Source of the DNA: Candidatus Hydrogenedentota bacterium
GTDB lineage: Bacteria > Hydrogenedentota > Hydrogenedentia > Hydrogenedentales > JAGMZX01
Reading direction: 5' to 3'
DNA length: 64,000 nucleotides
Assembly: GCA_029556545.1 (NCBI GenBank)
Contig: JAKQEQ010000086.1
Span: forward strand, 1-64,000
Of the stretch, positions 17,101 to 26,805 are shown one piece after another; the stretch's first letter is position 1, and the number at the start of each line of letters is the position of its first letter. The notes under the pieces are model-generated. The model searched no databases and had not been told where the DNA came from. It saw only the letters and a list, made by a program, of their open reading frames with translations. Both the position numbers and the translations under genes were made by a program.

Positions 17101-19371
17101 ATGAGGAAGCCAACCCGTTTTTTGTGTCTTGGGGGGGCCTTGCTGGTAGCGCTGGCGGGGGGGTGCGCAAAGGACGTTCACCAATTCGAGCCGCTGCCGC
17201 GCGTCAGCGTCGGCGCGGAGGACCTAGCGCCGGTCGAGCCGAGATCGGTGACCGAACTGCTTCGGGACGCGGAGAAGGCGTTCAAGGAAGCGAACGCGGC
17301 GCAGGAACGGGGCGATCATGAAGCGGCGCTCCGTCACTACACTTTGATGCTCGAATTGCTCATCGAGGCGGACCTCGACCCGGGCATCTTCTACTCGCTG
17401 CGCGGCGAATTCGAGGCGGTCCTGAACACAACGACGCGCCATGCGAGCGCGTTCGAGCACCGGCGCCGCCGCACGTTTACGGCGGAGGATTTCGACGCGC
17501 TCCGGGGCTACAGCGCCATCCAGGTTCCGTTCCCGCTGCCGGAGCGCGTGCTGGCGGAGATCGACGAAATCCAGACGGGCTACCCGAAGAATTTCCAGGC
17601 GGGGCTCGACCGAAGCCAGAAGTATCTGCCCTATATCCGGGAGGAGTTGCGCAAGGCCGGGCTGCCCGAGGAGATCGCGTGGCTGGCCATGGTCGAGAGT
17701 CTGTTCACGCCGAAGATCGTGTCGCGCGCGGGCGCGGGCGGCATGTGGCAATTCATGAAGAGCACCGGCAAACGATACAACCTGCGCATGGACAGCCACG
17801 TGGACGAGCGCTACAACTGGCAGAGTGCTACCCGCGCGGCCATCGGCTATCTGAGCGACCTGCACAACATGTTCAACGGCGACTGGGCCCTGGCGATTTC
17901 GGCGTACAACATGGGCGAAGGCGGCATCGAGCGGGCCATCGCCGACAATGGCGGCGACCGCAATCTCTGGACGCTCCTTGAGACGCCCCCCGCCGCCAAC
18001 CGCATCCCCCTCGAAACAAAGAAGTTCTATCCCCGCTTTCTCGCCACCATGATCGTAGCGAGCGCCCCCGAGAGATACGGCTTCCGCACCAACCCGCAGC
18101 CGCCCGAGAACACGGTGCGCATGGCGGTGCGCGGCACGTACGCCCTGAGTGACTTGGACAAGGCGATGGGACTGCCCACAGGCACGCTCGAATCCCTGAA
18201 CCCCGACCTTGTCCAGCGGGTTACGCCGCCAACGGGCGAGTACGCCGTGGCCGTGCCGGTCGAGTATCGCCAGCAATTCCTCGCCGCGGTCCAGAAGGTC
18301 AAGACAGTCCAGTACGCAGGCGGCAGCAGCACGCACACCGTGCGCCGCGGCGAAACGGTCGCCGGCATCGCCGCGCGCTACGGCGTAAGCGGAGACGAAC
18401 TCATGCGCCTCAACGGCATCCGCTCGGCCCGTCACCTTCAGACGGGCGCGCGGCTCAAATTGCCGTCGGGCGCGCAAGTCGCCTCCGCCGCGCCTGCAAA
18501 GGGAGGCGCGCCCTCCGTGACGGAAGCGCCCGCGACGCCCAAGACGTACCGCGTCAAGGCGGGCGATACGCTCTTCGACATCGCGCGCGCGCATCGGGTG
18601 AGCGTGAGCGATATCCAGGGGTGGAACGGCCTCGGGCGCAGCGCCCGCATTCAGGTGGGCCGCACGCTCTACGTGAGCGACCCGTCATTGAAGACAGCGG
18701 CGGCATCCGCGGCGCGTGAGGCCGCGCCGGAACCTGCGCCAACCGCGACGGCGAAGGCAGAGGGGTCGGCGGCGGAGTCGGTCCACGTGGTGCAGGCGGG
18801 CGAGTACCCGGCCATGATAGCCGCGAAGTACGGCATGGGGGTGGACGACTTTCTTGCGCTGAACAACTTGTCGAAGTCTGGAACCATCCAGATTGGCCAG
18901 AGGTTGCGGGTCCGTCAAGGCGGCGCGTCTGCCGCGCCCTCGACCCCGAATAGCGCGCCCGCCGCCGCGAGTGCGCCCGCCCCGGAAACAGAAACCAAGA
19001 TCATTCACAAGGTGGCGGCGGGCGAGACGGCCGGCGGTATCGCGCAGAAGTACGGGGTGCGCACGAAGGATCTCCTCGCGTGGAACAAACTGACCGATAA
19101 GTCGACGTTGCGCATCGGCGATGAACTGGTCGTATACCGGAAGGGCGCGTCCGTCGCATCGGCGCAGGTCCCCGAGCGGGTGATGACCGCCGCCAACACG
19201 GCGCCTGCTCGCGAATCGGGAAAGATCGTGCATGTCGTCGCCCGGGGCCACAATCCGACGACCATCGCGCGTCGATACGGCGTCAAGGTAGGCGACTTAT
19301 TCCGCTGGAACGAATGGCCGAGCAACCACGTGCTGCGCGTCGGCGATCAGGTCGTCGTCTACAAGCCGTGA
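17101..19371 (+). CDS. membrane-bound lytic transglycosylase with five LysM domains (MltD-like lipoprotein)
   Basis: A 756-residue envelope protein. The signal peptide ends in a lipobox LAGGC with Cys22, so it is lipid-anchored. The SLT domain (roughly 175-300) has the catalytic Glu199 in AMVES, then GAGGMWQFMKSTGKRY and ISAYNMGEGG. Five LysM repeats begin near residues 411, 481, 561, 634 and 709, separated by Ala/Pro-rich linkers, and should bind peptidoglycan. Lytic transglycosylases cleave the glycan strand to a 1,6-anhydro product. MltD of E. coli has two LysM repeats, so five is a large number. A helical segment with a TPR-like look precedes the catalytic domain (60-110). Confidence 0.92.
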   Translation: MRKPTRFLCLGGALLVALAGGCAKDVHQFEPLPRVSVGAEDLAPVEPRSVTELLRDAEKAFKEANAAQERGDHEAALRHYTLMLELLIEADLDPGIFYSLRGEFEAVLNTTTRHASAFEHRRRRTFTAEDFDALRGYSAIQVPFPLPERVLAEIDEIQTGYPKNFQAGLDRSQKYLPYIREELRKAGLPEEIAWLAMVESLFTPKIVSRAGAGGMWQFMKSTGKRYNLRMDSHVDERYNWQSATRAAIGYLSDLHNMFNGDWALAISAYNMGEGGIERAIADNGGDRNLWTLLETPPAANRIPLETKKFYPRFLATMIVASAPERYGFRTNPQPPENTVRMAVRGTYALSDLDKAMGLPTGTLESLNPDLVQRVTPPTGEYAVAVPVEYRQQFLAAVQKVKTVQYAGGSSTHTVRRGETVAGIAARYGVSGDELMRLNGIRSARHLQTGARLKLPSGAQVASAAPAKGGAPSVTEAPATPKTYRVKAGDTLFDIARAHRVSVSDIQGWNGLGRSARIQVGRTLYVSDPSLKTAAASAAREAAPEPAPTATAKAEGSAAESVHVVQAGEYPAMIAAKYGMGVDDFLALNNLSKSGTIQIGQRLRVRQGGASAAPSTPNSAPAAASAPAPETETKIIHKVAAGETAGGIAQKYGVRTKDLLAWNKLTDKSTLRIGDELVVYRKGASVASAQVPERVMTAANTAPARESGKIVHVVARGHNPTTIARRYGVKVGDLFRWNEWPSNHVLRVGDQVVVYKP

Positions 19372-19378
19372 CGCGCGG

Positions 19379-19750
19379 CTACTCCTTCCGATTAGGCTTC
19401 GCGAAGTCCCATTTCACTTTGTACTTGAGTGTCGCCTCAGGGCCGTCATCGTAGTCCAGATCCGCGCTAAGTCCCGTCTGTTGGCCGACATTCAGACGGG
19501 GCCGGCCCTTTTCGTCCATGTAGACCGCTGCGCGCGCCTTACCCTCTTCGCCCGCAAGTACTACTTCGTCGTCGCCGCGCAGCCGTTCGAGACGTTTCTG
19601 GAACGCCCGGTCGCCCTGCACGTCCTCGTGCCAGTCGCGCGTGAATGGGGTCGGCGTCGCGGGGTTGGTGGCGCATGCGGCCAGCCACACCGCCGCAAAC
19701 GTCAGTTCCATGCCGACGAAGCCGGTTCTCAGCGTCATCCTTTTTCGCAT
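19379..19750 (-). CDS. small lipoprotein of unknown function
   Basis: A 123-residue product. It begins MRKRMTLRTGF and continues with a hydrophobic run ending in the lipobox LAAC followed by ATNPATPT, so it is a lipid-anchored envelope protein. The mature part is charged and contains no motif I recognise; it ends with a beta-rich stretch (ADLDYDDGPEATLKYKVKWDF) that might form part of a barrel or sheet. The ATG at 19750 is preferred because it gives a normal signal peptide; an in-frame ATG at 19738 is possible. It is convergent with the lytic transglycosylase gene, with only 7 bases between the stops. Confidence 0.72.
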   Translation of the reverse strand: MRKRMTLRTGFVGMELTFAAVWLAACATNPATPTPFTRDWHEDVQGDRAFQKRLERLRGDDEVVLAGEEGKARAAVYMDEKGRPRLNVGQQTGLSADLDYDDGPEATLKYKVKWDFAKPNRKE

Positions 19751-19869
19751 CCTTACCACCGGGTGTCGAATACCGTCTCGGGGCCACCCCAACCAGGCGC
19801 CCGATCAATTCTACCGTATTCGCTCGTGCCGCAATCGTACAACTCCCGTTTCGCGAGGCAGCCGGCCAC

Positions 19870-22353
19870 TTACTGTGGAATCCGCTCATACACAAAGAAC
19901 GCCGTACCCGGGCGATCCGGTATCGTCACGGGCAGGCCGTGTTCTTGGAGTTCGGCCCCCGTGTATTCCACGAAGGCTTCCGGCGCGTCGACGTTCGTGA
20001 CACGATACCGGTCAACGGTCCGCATCGCGTTCAAGGGCAGACGCGCCGACTCGTAAACGCTTTCCTCACGGCGAAACACCTGCACCATGCCGCCGCCTTC
20101 CTCGGGGCGGTCGAATTGCCACGCGATCCACTGGTCGTTCGCGAGGGTGTACGGGGTGAGGGGGTAATAGTCGCCGAAGTAGTTCGGCCCGAAGGCGCGC
20201 CACTGCGCGATGATGCGGGCCAGCGTGGGATAATCAAGGTTCGGGTCGCGTTGGTCCCAACAGGCGATGAAGTTGGGACACAAGACGCTGCGCACGAGGT
20301 AGGGGTTCGTCTTCGACGTGCCGGTGCCATAGAACGGGAACCAGAACGACAGCGCCCACGTGTGGCACTGGTTTCCGGTCGGTTCCATGATGTAGTCGCT
20401 GCGCAGCAGCGGCACGGCGCGCCGCAATGTTTCGAGGTCATTGCGCCGTCCGCCCGAGGCGCACGAATCGATCAGCATGTCCGGGTGCCGCCGCCGAAGT
20501 TCGTCCCAGTACGCGAAGTAGCCCTCGACGTGGCGAATTTCGGTGATGCCCTGCCGATCGGGCCTGTCGGCCCGCCGCCAGTAGTCCAGCGGGTCCACGT
20601 TGAAGTCTTGACGATAGAGGTCGATGCCCTCGCGCGTGAGCAGGCCGTCCACGTGGTCCGTGAGCCACTGGCGCGCCGCCGGGTTGCCCAGGTCGAGCAG
20701 GCCGCCGCTCTTTCCCCCGTGAATCCATTCGGGATGATTCTCGGCCAGCCACGTGCCCGCGGTGACGCGCTCCGGCTCGAACCAGACGATGATATTGACG
20801 CCTTTCGCGTGGGCATGGTCGGTAATCGGGCGGAAACCGCCGGGGAACCGATCCTGGTCGATCTCCCATGTGCCCGTATTGGGCCAGCCGGTCTTGTTGT
20901 AGTACCAGCCGGCGTCCATCCACCAATAATCGATTCGGATATCGCGTTCGAGATACTTGTCCAGAAAGAAGATTTGGCTCTTCGTATCCGCGTGGATCAT
21001 CTCGCCGTACTGGTGCGAACTGCACGCCGCGAGCAGCGGCAGCACCGGCGGGCGGCCACCCGGGCGCGGCAGGTTGTGCGCTATCATCCACGCGCGCCAC
21101 ACGTTCTGAGCGTGGAGGCGGCCCCCCTTCCAGAATTGCAGGACAATCATGGGGCCGCGCACCTCCTCGCCGGGACGCAGCGCAAAGTGGGTAAGCGCCT
21201 GACCCGCGCGCAAGCGAACGCCATAGGCCGCGTCGCGCGTGAATTGCGACATCCACTGCCCCGCCCAACTCACCACAAAGATAAGTCCCTCCGCGCCGGG
21301 ACCTTCTTCGTCGCCGAAGGCAAGGTTGTAGTAGGGAAACGCTATCTGGGTGGGCCGCCCGCCCGTGTTCGCGATGCGCAGGTCCTTTTCCGGCGGCAGC
21401 GTCTCGCGAATGGGCTCGTAGCTGTCGGCGGTGCAGTTGTCACCTTTATGGCGGTTGAGGACGAATTCGCCCGCCGCCGCGCGTTCGAAGCGGGTGTCGA
21501 CGGCCAGAATATCGCTGAGGACGGGCGTATCCTTCGCGCCGTCGTTCCGGAAGTACAGCGTCCATTCGACGGTCGGGGAATCGCGGTACGCAACGCCGAC
21601 GCATCGCACCGTCAGGCCAGTGTCGGGATCCCGGTACGTGAGCGTGTGCCCGGTTCGCCGGGTATCGAGAGCTTCCGATGTTCTCTCGCTAGGCCACTTA
21701 GAGAGGAACTCGCCGGAATGACGTCCGCCATAAGTGAACGAGAAGAACGGTTCGAGGTCGTAGGAGGCCTTTGTGTGAGCGTCGATGGGCAAATCGCCAA
21801 CCCACACCACGCGTCCATCTTCGAGCGTAACGCGGGCTTCGGCCCAATCCGCCTGATCGCAGGAGATGCCGTCGCCGCCGTCCTCGACGCGCAACTCGAA
21901 GCAGCGGGCGCCCTCGAGATCGACATTGACAGACACTGCGGGCATTCCCTCGCGGAGCAGTTCGGAACGCCACGTCTCGCGTTCGGCCACGCGCACCGCG
22001 AAGACGACGCTGCCGCGCCCGCCGCTGGTCTGTTCGTTCGAGTCCACCCCGACAGCGGCCTCGAAATGCTTTCCGGGGCCGGGCAAGTGAACCACCACGT
22101 GACTCTCCGCGTGGCAGTAGAGACCGCGGGTGTATTCGCGGTCCCCGAGGCGCAGGGGCTTGCCGCGACGCGCGTTCGCCTGCACGGGATCGTGGTTCGC
22201 AATGACCTCGATGTGCGGGCGCGCTTCTTTCGCGGGCGCGACGCCTTCGAACTTCGCGGCGACCCATTGTTGGGCCTCGGCCAGTTCCGCGTCCGTCGGC
22301 GCGGCGCCAGTGAAGGATTGGACTAAGCAGGCAAGGACGGTAACAGCGGCCAT
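19870..22353 (-). CDS. GH36-type alpha-galactosidase with N-terminal NPCBM domain
   Basis: An 827-residue enzyme with a short signal peptide. Residues about 25-190 fit an NPCBM carbohydrate-binding domain (GDREYTRGLYCHAESHVVVHLPGPG and VFAVRVAERETWRSELL). The GH36 part has the N-terminal beta-supersandwich, then the barrel with DYWWMDAGWYYN, NIIVWFEPERV, YRQDFN with the likely nucleophile Asp583, SCASGGRRNDLE and RSDYIMEP with the likely acid/base Asp653. Such enzymes remove terminal alpha-galactose. Its neighbours are unrelated envelope genes, so no full polysaccharide-utilisation locus is visible. Residue roles are assigned from the family pattern. Confidence 0.9.
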   Translation of the reverse strand: MAAVTVLACLVQSFTGAAPTDAELAEAQQWVAAKFEGVAPAKEARPHIEVIANHDPVQANARRGKPLRLGDREYTRGLYCHAESHVVVHLPGPGKHFEAAVGVDSNEQTSGGRGSVVFAVRVAERETWRSELLREGMPAVSVNVDLEGARCFELRVEDGGDGISCDQADWAEARVTLEDGRVVWVGDLPIDAHTKASYDLEPFFSFTYGGRHSGEFLSKWPSERTSEALDTRRTGHTLTYRDPDTGLTVRCVGVAYRDSPTVEWTLYFRNDGAKDTPVLSDILAVDTRFERAAAGEFVLNRHKGDNCTADSYEPIRETLPPEKDLRIANTGGRPTQIAFPYYNLAFGDEEGPGAEGLIFVVSWAGQWMSQFTRDAAYGVRLRAGQALTHFALRPGEEVRGPMIVLQFWKGGRLHAQNVWRAWMIAHNLPRPGGRPPVLPLLAACSSHQYGEMIHADTKSQIFFLDKYLERDIRIDYWWMDAGWYYNKTGWPNTGTWEIDQDRFPGGFRPITDHAHAKGVNIIVWFEPERVTAGTWLAENHPEWIHGGKSGGLLDLGNPAARQWLTDHVDGLLTREGIDLYRQDFNVDPLDYWRRADRPDRQGITEIRHVEGYFAYWDELRRRHPDMLIDSCASGGRRNDLETLRRAVPLLRSDYIMEPTGNQCHTWALSFWFPFYGTGTSKTNPYLVRSVLCPNFIACWDQRDPNLDYPTLARIIAQWRAFGPNYFGDYYPLTPYTLANDQWIAWQFDRPEEGGGMVQVFRREESVYESARLPLNAMRTVDRYRVTNVDAPEAFVEYTGAELQEHGLPVTIPDRPGTAFFVYERIPQ

Positions 22354-22476
22354 GGCTAATGACTCCCCGCGCGGACGCGCATGTTTCGCGGGGTCCCCGA
22401 AATGGACGCGACATACTGGACCGAGGGGCGCAGCCCGCGACTACGCCCAAGAATAGACCAGGAGAAACCGCGGATG

Positions 22477-22839
22477 CTAGCCGTCCGAGACCGACTGTTC
22501 GCCCGGGCGGGTGGATGGTCTGCGGCAGTGGACGTGTACGCGTTTGGTGCAGGCCTCCTCGCGCAAGTGGGCCACCTCCCGGTAACCGGGATCGCGTACA
22601 AACCGGTAGAAATGATCGATGCTCGGCCACTCCGTCACATACACGTAATCCGGCTTGAAGTCTCCCTGGATGACGTCGACGGGTATCAGCGCCTCGACGC
22701 GGCGCGCGCCGTATTTCTCGGCGATGACCGACGCGCCCTCGAGATATTCGGCATACCGCTGGGCGCCGCGAGGTTTCACGAACCACACCGCGTGGAGTAT
22801 GTACGCCCGTTCCTCGCCGCCGTTCTCCGAATTAGGCAT
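22477..22839 (-). CDS. DUF1330-like small protein
   Basis: A 120-residue protein of the dimeric alpha/beta-barrel fold. YILHAVWFVKPRGAQRYAEYL, then AEKYGARRVEALIPVDVIQGDFKPDYVYVTEWPS and FYRFVRDPGYREVAHLREEA match the DUF1330 pattern of a 'YGA' turn and a later 'FYxxPxY' motif. Function in the family is unknown. The start ATG at 22839 (MPNSENGG) is chosen over an upstream ATG at 22929. The gene lies 123 bases upstream of the GH36 gene on the same strand and might be transcribed with it. Confidence 0.75.
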   Translation of the reverse strand: MPNSENGGEERAYILHAVWFVKPRGAQRYAEYLEGASVIAEKYGARRVEALIPVDVIQGDFKPDYVYVTEWPSIDHFYRFVRDPGYREVAHLREEACTKRVHVHCRRPSTRPGEQSVSDG

Positions 22840-23285
22840 GGCGCTACCCTTTCCCGTGCCCCGATGTCGTGTCTGCACCACCCAAGGTTCGAGCGCCGCG
22901 CGAGTCCGCGCTATTAAATAGTAAACCACAAGGCATCAAAGTGTCAAACGCGGGAAGGCGTGAACCGACGGGCAGGACGCGCACCGGCCATCGCCGCGAA
23001 ATGCTAACTTATTTCATCGCAATGACTTGCAAAGCACTTTCGAGAATTCTTCAAGTAACTGCCCACGCGATCCCAGGTCAGGACAAGGTCAGGATGCGAC
23101 TGAGACGCCATTGCGGCTATAATCACCGGGAAGACACCGGCTCTTTGGATTCGATGCCATCCATGATCAAACACGAGGCAGACTGCTACCCGAGCGCGGC
23201 CGTATCCCGTAAGCTGTTACGCATGAACGGTTTCCGGATGGCGCCGCGGCGGCACGCGCACGTTGCCGCGAACAAGAACTCCTGA
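22840..23285. other. gene-free region between DUF1330 and protoporphyrinogen oxidase genes
   Basis: It is less GC-rich than its surroundings and no frame here looks coding. A lone TATAAT at 23118-23123 on the plus strand lacks a matching -35. It probably carries the control region of the heme gene. Confidence 0.4.
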
Positions 23286-24686
23286 ATGCGTGACGAAACG
23301 GACATCCTGATCCTTGGGGCGGGCATGACGGGCCTGTGCGCGGCGCATTACGCGGTCGAGCTGTTTGGCCGCGACCGGATACTGGTCGTCGATGCGGCGG
23401 ATGCGCCGGGCGGTACGGCCCGCACGGACCGTGTGGACGGCTTCACCATCGAGTGGGGACCGAACGGATTCCTGGACAAGGAACCGAAGACGTTGGAATG
23501 GATGGCGGACCTCGGCCTGGAAAACGAGCTTGTGCGCGTGAACGAAGCGGCGGCGCACCGGTTCATTCTCCGGGGCGGGCGGTTGCACGAGGTCAAGCCG
23601 CCACCCGGGTTCCTGGTCTCGCCGCTGCTCTCGGTGCGTGGGCGGGCGCGTCTGCTGTGCGAACCGCTGATTCCGGGTAGACGGGACGACGCGCCGGAGT
23701 CCATTTGGGATTTCGCGGCGCGGCGCATCGGCCGCGAGGCGGCGGACATTCTGGTCAGCCCGATGGTCACGGGCATCTTCGGGGGCGATGCGAAGCAATT
23801 GAGCCTCGAACACTGCTTTCCGCGCATGGCGGAGTTGGAGCGGACCTACGGCGGGCTGTTCAAGGCGATGCGCGCGCTGCGCAAGAGCGGTGCGTCGGCC
23901 ATGGGGCCTTCCGGCACGCTTACCAGCCTGCGGGACGGCATCGGCGGCGTGGCGGAGGCGGTGCAGGCACGGCTCGGGGACCGCATGCGGTTCGGCGTAC
24001 AAGTCACGGGCATTGCGCCGCTGCCGGACGGCGGATTTCGGGTCGATACGGCGGGGTCGAGAATGAGCCCTCACCCTCACCCGCTCCCGCGGGAAGAGGG
24101 AATCACGGCGCGTAACGTGATCGTGGCGCTGCCCGCGTATGGGGCGGCGGGGTGCTGCGCCGCGTTCGGCAGTCAACTCACCGCGGCGCTTGAAGGCATC
24201 CGCTACGCGGGCATCACGGTTGTATCGGCGGGGTACCGGCGGGATCAGGTGGGCCACGACTTGAACGGTTTCGGTTTTCTCGTGCCGCGCACGGAGGGCA
24301 AGCGACTGCTCGGGTGCCTCTGGGACTCGACGCTGTTTCCGGGGCGCGCGCCGGAGGAACATGTCCTGCTACGGGCGATGTACGGGGGCTACTCGGACCC
24401 GGAGGCCGTCGGGCTGAGCGACGGCGAACTGCTCGAATACCTGCGGCGCGAGGTGCATCCTCTCCTGCGCATCTCCGGCGATCCCGAACTACTCCGCATC
24501 TACCGGCATCCGCGCGGCATCCCGCAATACCTCCTCGGGCACGAGGCGCGCCTGCGCGCCGTCGAGGCCGCGGAAACGCGTTTTCCGGGCCTCATTTTCG
24601 CCGGAAACGCCTACCGAGGCATCGGCTTGAACGACTGCGTGCTGTCCGCGCTGCGCGCCGTTGCGCGATTGGAACCGCCGGGTTGA
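23286..24686 (+). CDS. hemY: protoporphyrinogen/coproporphyrinogen oxidase (HemY type)
   Basis: A 466-residue FAD enzyme of heme synthesis that oxidises the porphyrinogen ring. It has the dinucleotide motif GAGMTG at 11-16, the second glycine-rich stretch PGGTARTDRVDGFTIEWGPNGFLD, and the C-terminal FAD motif GLIFAGNAYRGIGLNDCV. Residues 261-272 (SPHPHPLPREEG) are encoded by a palindromic repeat inserted in frame at 24069-24101 inside a surface loop between two strands, so the enzyme may still work. Some relatives accept coproporphyrinogen III instead; the sequence alone does not decide. No other heme genes are near. The lolC/E and lolD genes follow on the same strand. Confidence 0.88.
   Translation: MRDETDILILGAGMTGLCAAHYAVELFGRDRILVVDAADAPGGTARTDRVDGFTIEWGPNGFLDKEPKTLEWMADLGLENELVRVNEAAAHRFILRGGRLHEVKPPPGFLVSPLLSVRGRARLLCEPLIPGRRDDAPESIWDFAARRIGREAADILVSPMVTGIFGGDAKQLSLEHCFPRMAELERTYGGLFKAMRALRKSGASAMGPSGTLTSLRDGIGGVAEAVQARLGDRMRFGVQVTGIAPLPDGGFRVDTAGSRMSPHPHPLPREEGITARNVIVALPAYGAAGCCAAFGSQLTAALEGIRYAGITVVSAGYRRDQVGHDLNGFGFLVPRTEGKRLLGCLWDSTLFPGRAPEEHVLLRAMYGGYSDPEAVGLSDGELLEYLRREVHPLLRISGDPELLRIYRHPRGIPQYLLGHEARLRAVEAAETRFPGLIFAGNAYRGIGLNDCVLSALRAVARLEPPG
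24069..24101 (+). repeat. palindromic repeat insertion inside the heme gene
   Basis: A 33-base run starts CCCTC and ends GAGGG, with a central TCCCGCGGGA palindrome. It translates as PHPHPLPREEG, the well-known protein trace of 'NPLPxGEG'-type intergenic repeats. It preserves the frame. Confidence 0.75.
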
Positions 24687-24806
24687 GCGGCGTCCTTTCT
24701 TGTTTCGGCGGCCATGCCGCGCGGCGTTCAACGCGGTTGCCCGTTGGGGTGCGGGGGCACTATACTCCGTTCTCGACCGGAGCCTCCGGCGCAATTCCCG
24801 GGGAGT

Positions 24807-26099
24807 ATGCACCTCGTGCGATTTGAGTTGTTTGTCGCGGCGCGCTACCTGCGCAGCAAACGCCGCAATCGCTTCGTCAGCCTGATCGCGATCATTTCGG
24901 TGGCGGGCGTGTGCGTGGGCGTTATGGCGCTTATCGTGGTCATGAGCGTCATGACCGGATTCGACATCGCGCTGCGCGACGCCATCATCGGGAACCGCGC
25001 CCATCTTACCGTGCTGCCCAGTTTCGGCGGCCGCCTCGAAGACCCCGACCAGGCCATCGCGCGCCTGCGCGCCGTCGCGCCCGAGATCGTGGCGGCGGGC
25101 CCGCTGGCGCAGGTCGAGGCGCTGATCACCCACGACCAGAACTCGACCGGTGCGTACATCCTCGGCGTGGACCCGGTCCGGGAGCAGGAAATCACGATGC
25201 TCTCGGAGAACCTGACCACCCAGGGCGGGCGCAAGTATGGCGCGGGCGCGTTGCCGGGCGAGAAGGAGATCGTGCTGGGGTACCGGCTAGCGCAGCGCCT
25301 TCTCGGCGCGCACTACGCGGACCCGAACCTGATGATCGGCCGGCGGGTGACCGTCACGACGGCGCGGCAAACCCTGACCCCGCTCGGGCCGCGCAGGGGC
25401 AGCCAGATTTGGCTGCGTGTCAGCGGCATCTCGCAGGCGAAGATGTCCGAGTTCGACACGTTGTATGCGTTCGTGGACATTCCGACCGCGCAGATGCTCA
25501 CCGGCGAAAGCGGCGTGGACGGCATCCACATGAAGCTGCGCGACCCGTTCCTCGCCGAGACGGTGAAGCGCCGCATCAACGAGGATACGGACCTGCCCTA
25601 TCAAGCCATCACGTGGTACGACAGTCAGGCCGAGTTTTTCGAGGCGCTCTACCAGGAAAAGCTGGCCATGTTCATCATCCTCGCGTTCATCATTCTGGTC
25701 GCGGCATTCAACATCACCAGCACGCTGATCATGGTCGTGATGGAGAAGCGGCGCGACATCGGCATCCTGCGCACGATCGGCACGAGCACGCGATCCATAT
25801 TTCAATTGTTCATCTTCGAGGGACTGATGATCGGCCTGACGGGCACCGTCGCCGGGCTGATTCTCGGCACGCTGTTCGCCCACAACATCAACCCGATCAT
25901 GGTGTTCATCGCGAAAGCGATCGGCTGGGACATCTTCAACAGCACGATCTATTACTTCGACGGCGTCCCGGTGGCGGTCATGCCGGGGGACATTTTCTGG
26001 GTGTGCGTGTCGGCGGTCATCCTGACGTTGATCTCGACCCTGTATCCGGCGTGGAGCGCGGTGCGCGTCGACCCGGTGGATGCCTTGCGCTATGAATAA
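24807..26099 (+). CDS. lipoprotein-releasing ABC transporter permease (LolC/LolE family)
   Basis: A 430-residue membrane protein. The N-terminus FVAARYLRSKRRNRFVSLIAIISVAGVCVGVMALIVVMSVMTGF is the classic LolC/E start with the first membrane span. A long periplasmic domain follows, and three spans lie near the C-terminus (from about residue 285), including GTLFAHNINPIM. The LolCDE complex extracts lipoproteins from the inner membrane and hands them to LolA, which agrees with the several lipoproteins in this window and suggests a diderm envelope. A single gene serves both LolC and LolE roles in many bacteria. Overlaps lolD by 8 bases. Start: ATG 24807 after GGGGAG with short spacing. Confidence 0.9.
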   Translation: MHLVRFELFVAARYLRSKRRNRFVSLIAIISVAGVCVGVMALIVVMSVMTGFDIALRDAIIGNRAHLTVLPSFGGRLEDPDQAIARLRAVAPEIVAAGPLAQVEALITHDQNSTGAYILGVDPVREQEITMLSENLTTQGGRKYGAGALPGEKEIVLGYRLAQRLLGAHYADPNLMIGRRVTVTTARQTLTPLGPRRGSQIWLRVSGISQAKMSEFDTLYAFVDIPTAQMLTGESGVDGIHMKLRDPFLAETVKRRINEDTDLPYQAITWYDSQAEFFEALYQEKLAMFIILAFIILVAAFNITSTLIMVVMEKRRDIGILRTIGTSTRSIFQLFIFEGLMIGLTGTVAGLILGTLFAHNINPIMVFIAKAIGWDIFNSTIYYFDGVPVAVMPGDIFWVCVSAVILTLISTLYPAWSAVRVDPVDALRYE

Positions 26100-26805
26100 C
26101 GTGCTTGCATGCAAAGACGTGGTAAAGACGTTCCGCGACGGCGCGCGCGAGTTGCGCATCCTGTGCGGCGTGGACCTCGAGGTGCGCGAGGGCGAGTCGC
26201 TGGCGATCAGCGGGCCCTCGGGCGTGGGCAAGAGCACGCTCCTGCACATCCTGGGCACGCTCGATCGCCCTACAAGCGGCGACGTGTTCTTCCGCGGCGC
26301 GTCTCTGGCAAGAATGAGCCGCAGCGCCGTCAACCGCATCCGCAACGAGGACATCGGCTTCGTATTCCAGTTCTACCACTTGCTGCCCGAGTTCACGGCG
26401 CTCGAAAACGTCATGATGCCCGCGCTCTGCAAGGGCGCCGCGCGCGGGGTGTGCCACGACCGCGCCGCGGAGCTTCTCGGGAAGGTCGGGCTCGCGGACC
26501 GCGTGTCGCATAAGCCGGGCAAGCTCAGCGGCGGCGAGCAACAGCGCGTCGCCATCGCCCGGGCTCTTTACAACCGGCCGAGCGTCGTACTCGGCGATGA
26601 GCCGACCGGCAACCTCGACGAGCATACGGGCGCGGGGATAATCGAACTGCTGCTGGACCTGAACCGTTCCGAAGGCGTAACGCTGGTCTTCGTCACCCAC
26701 GACGAGGCGCTGGCGCGACGCGCCCACCGCTGGGTGCACCTGCACGAAGGAAGAGCGTACCCGCGCGGCGAAACGCCGGACCTCGGGAACGCGGGCGTCG
26801 ATTAG
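26092..26805 (+). CDS. lolD: lipoprotein-releasing ABC transporter ATPase
   Basis: A 237-residue ATP-binding subunit. Walker A is GPSGVGKST, the Q-loop lies in FVFQFYHLLPEF, the signature is LSGGEQQRVAIARAL, Walker B is VVLGDEPTGNLD, and the switch His is in FVTHDEALA. It energises the partner permease encoded just upstream, with which it overlaps by 8 bases. The PSGVGKST/EPTGNLD pattern fits the LolD/MacB subfamily. Its stop codon overlaps the stop of the convergent sulfatase gene by three bases. Confidence 0.93.
   Translation: MNNVLACKDVVKTFRDGARELRILCGVDLEVREGESLAISGPSGVGKSTLLHILGTLDRPTSGDVFFRGASLARMSRSAVNRIRNEDIGFVFQFYHLLPEFTALENVMMPALCKGAARGVCHDRAAELLGKVGLADRVSHKPGKLSGGEQQRVAIARALYNRPSVVLGDEPTGNLDEHTGAGIIELLLDLNRSEGVTLVFVTHDEALARRAHRWVHLHEGRAYPRGETPDLGNAGVD

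Noticed and set aside
16760-17104. 114-codon plus-strand frame before the LysM gene
   Set aside because: It begins before the predicted transcription start and is Arg/Gly-rich noise.
19645-22326. 893-codon plus-strand frame opposite the GH36 gene
   Set aside because: Antisense shadow without recognisable domains; the GH36 motifs read on the minus strand.
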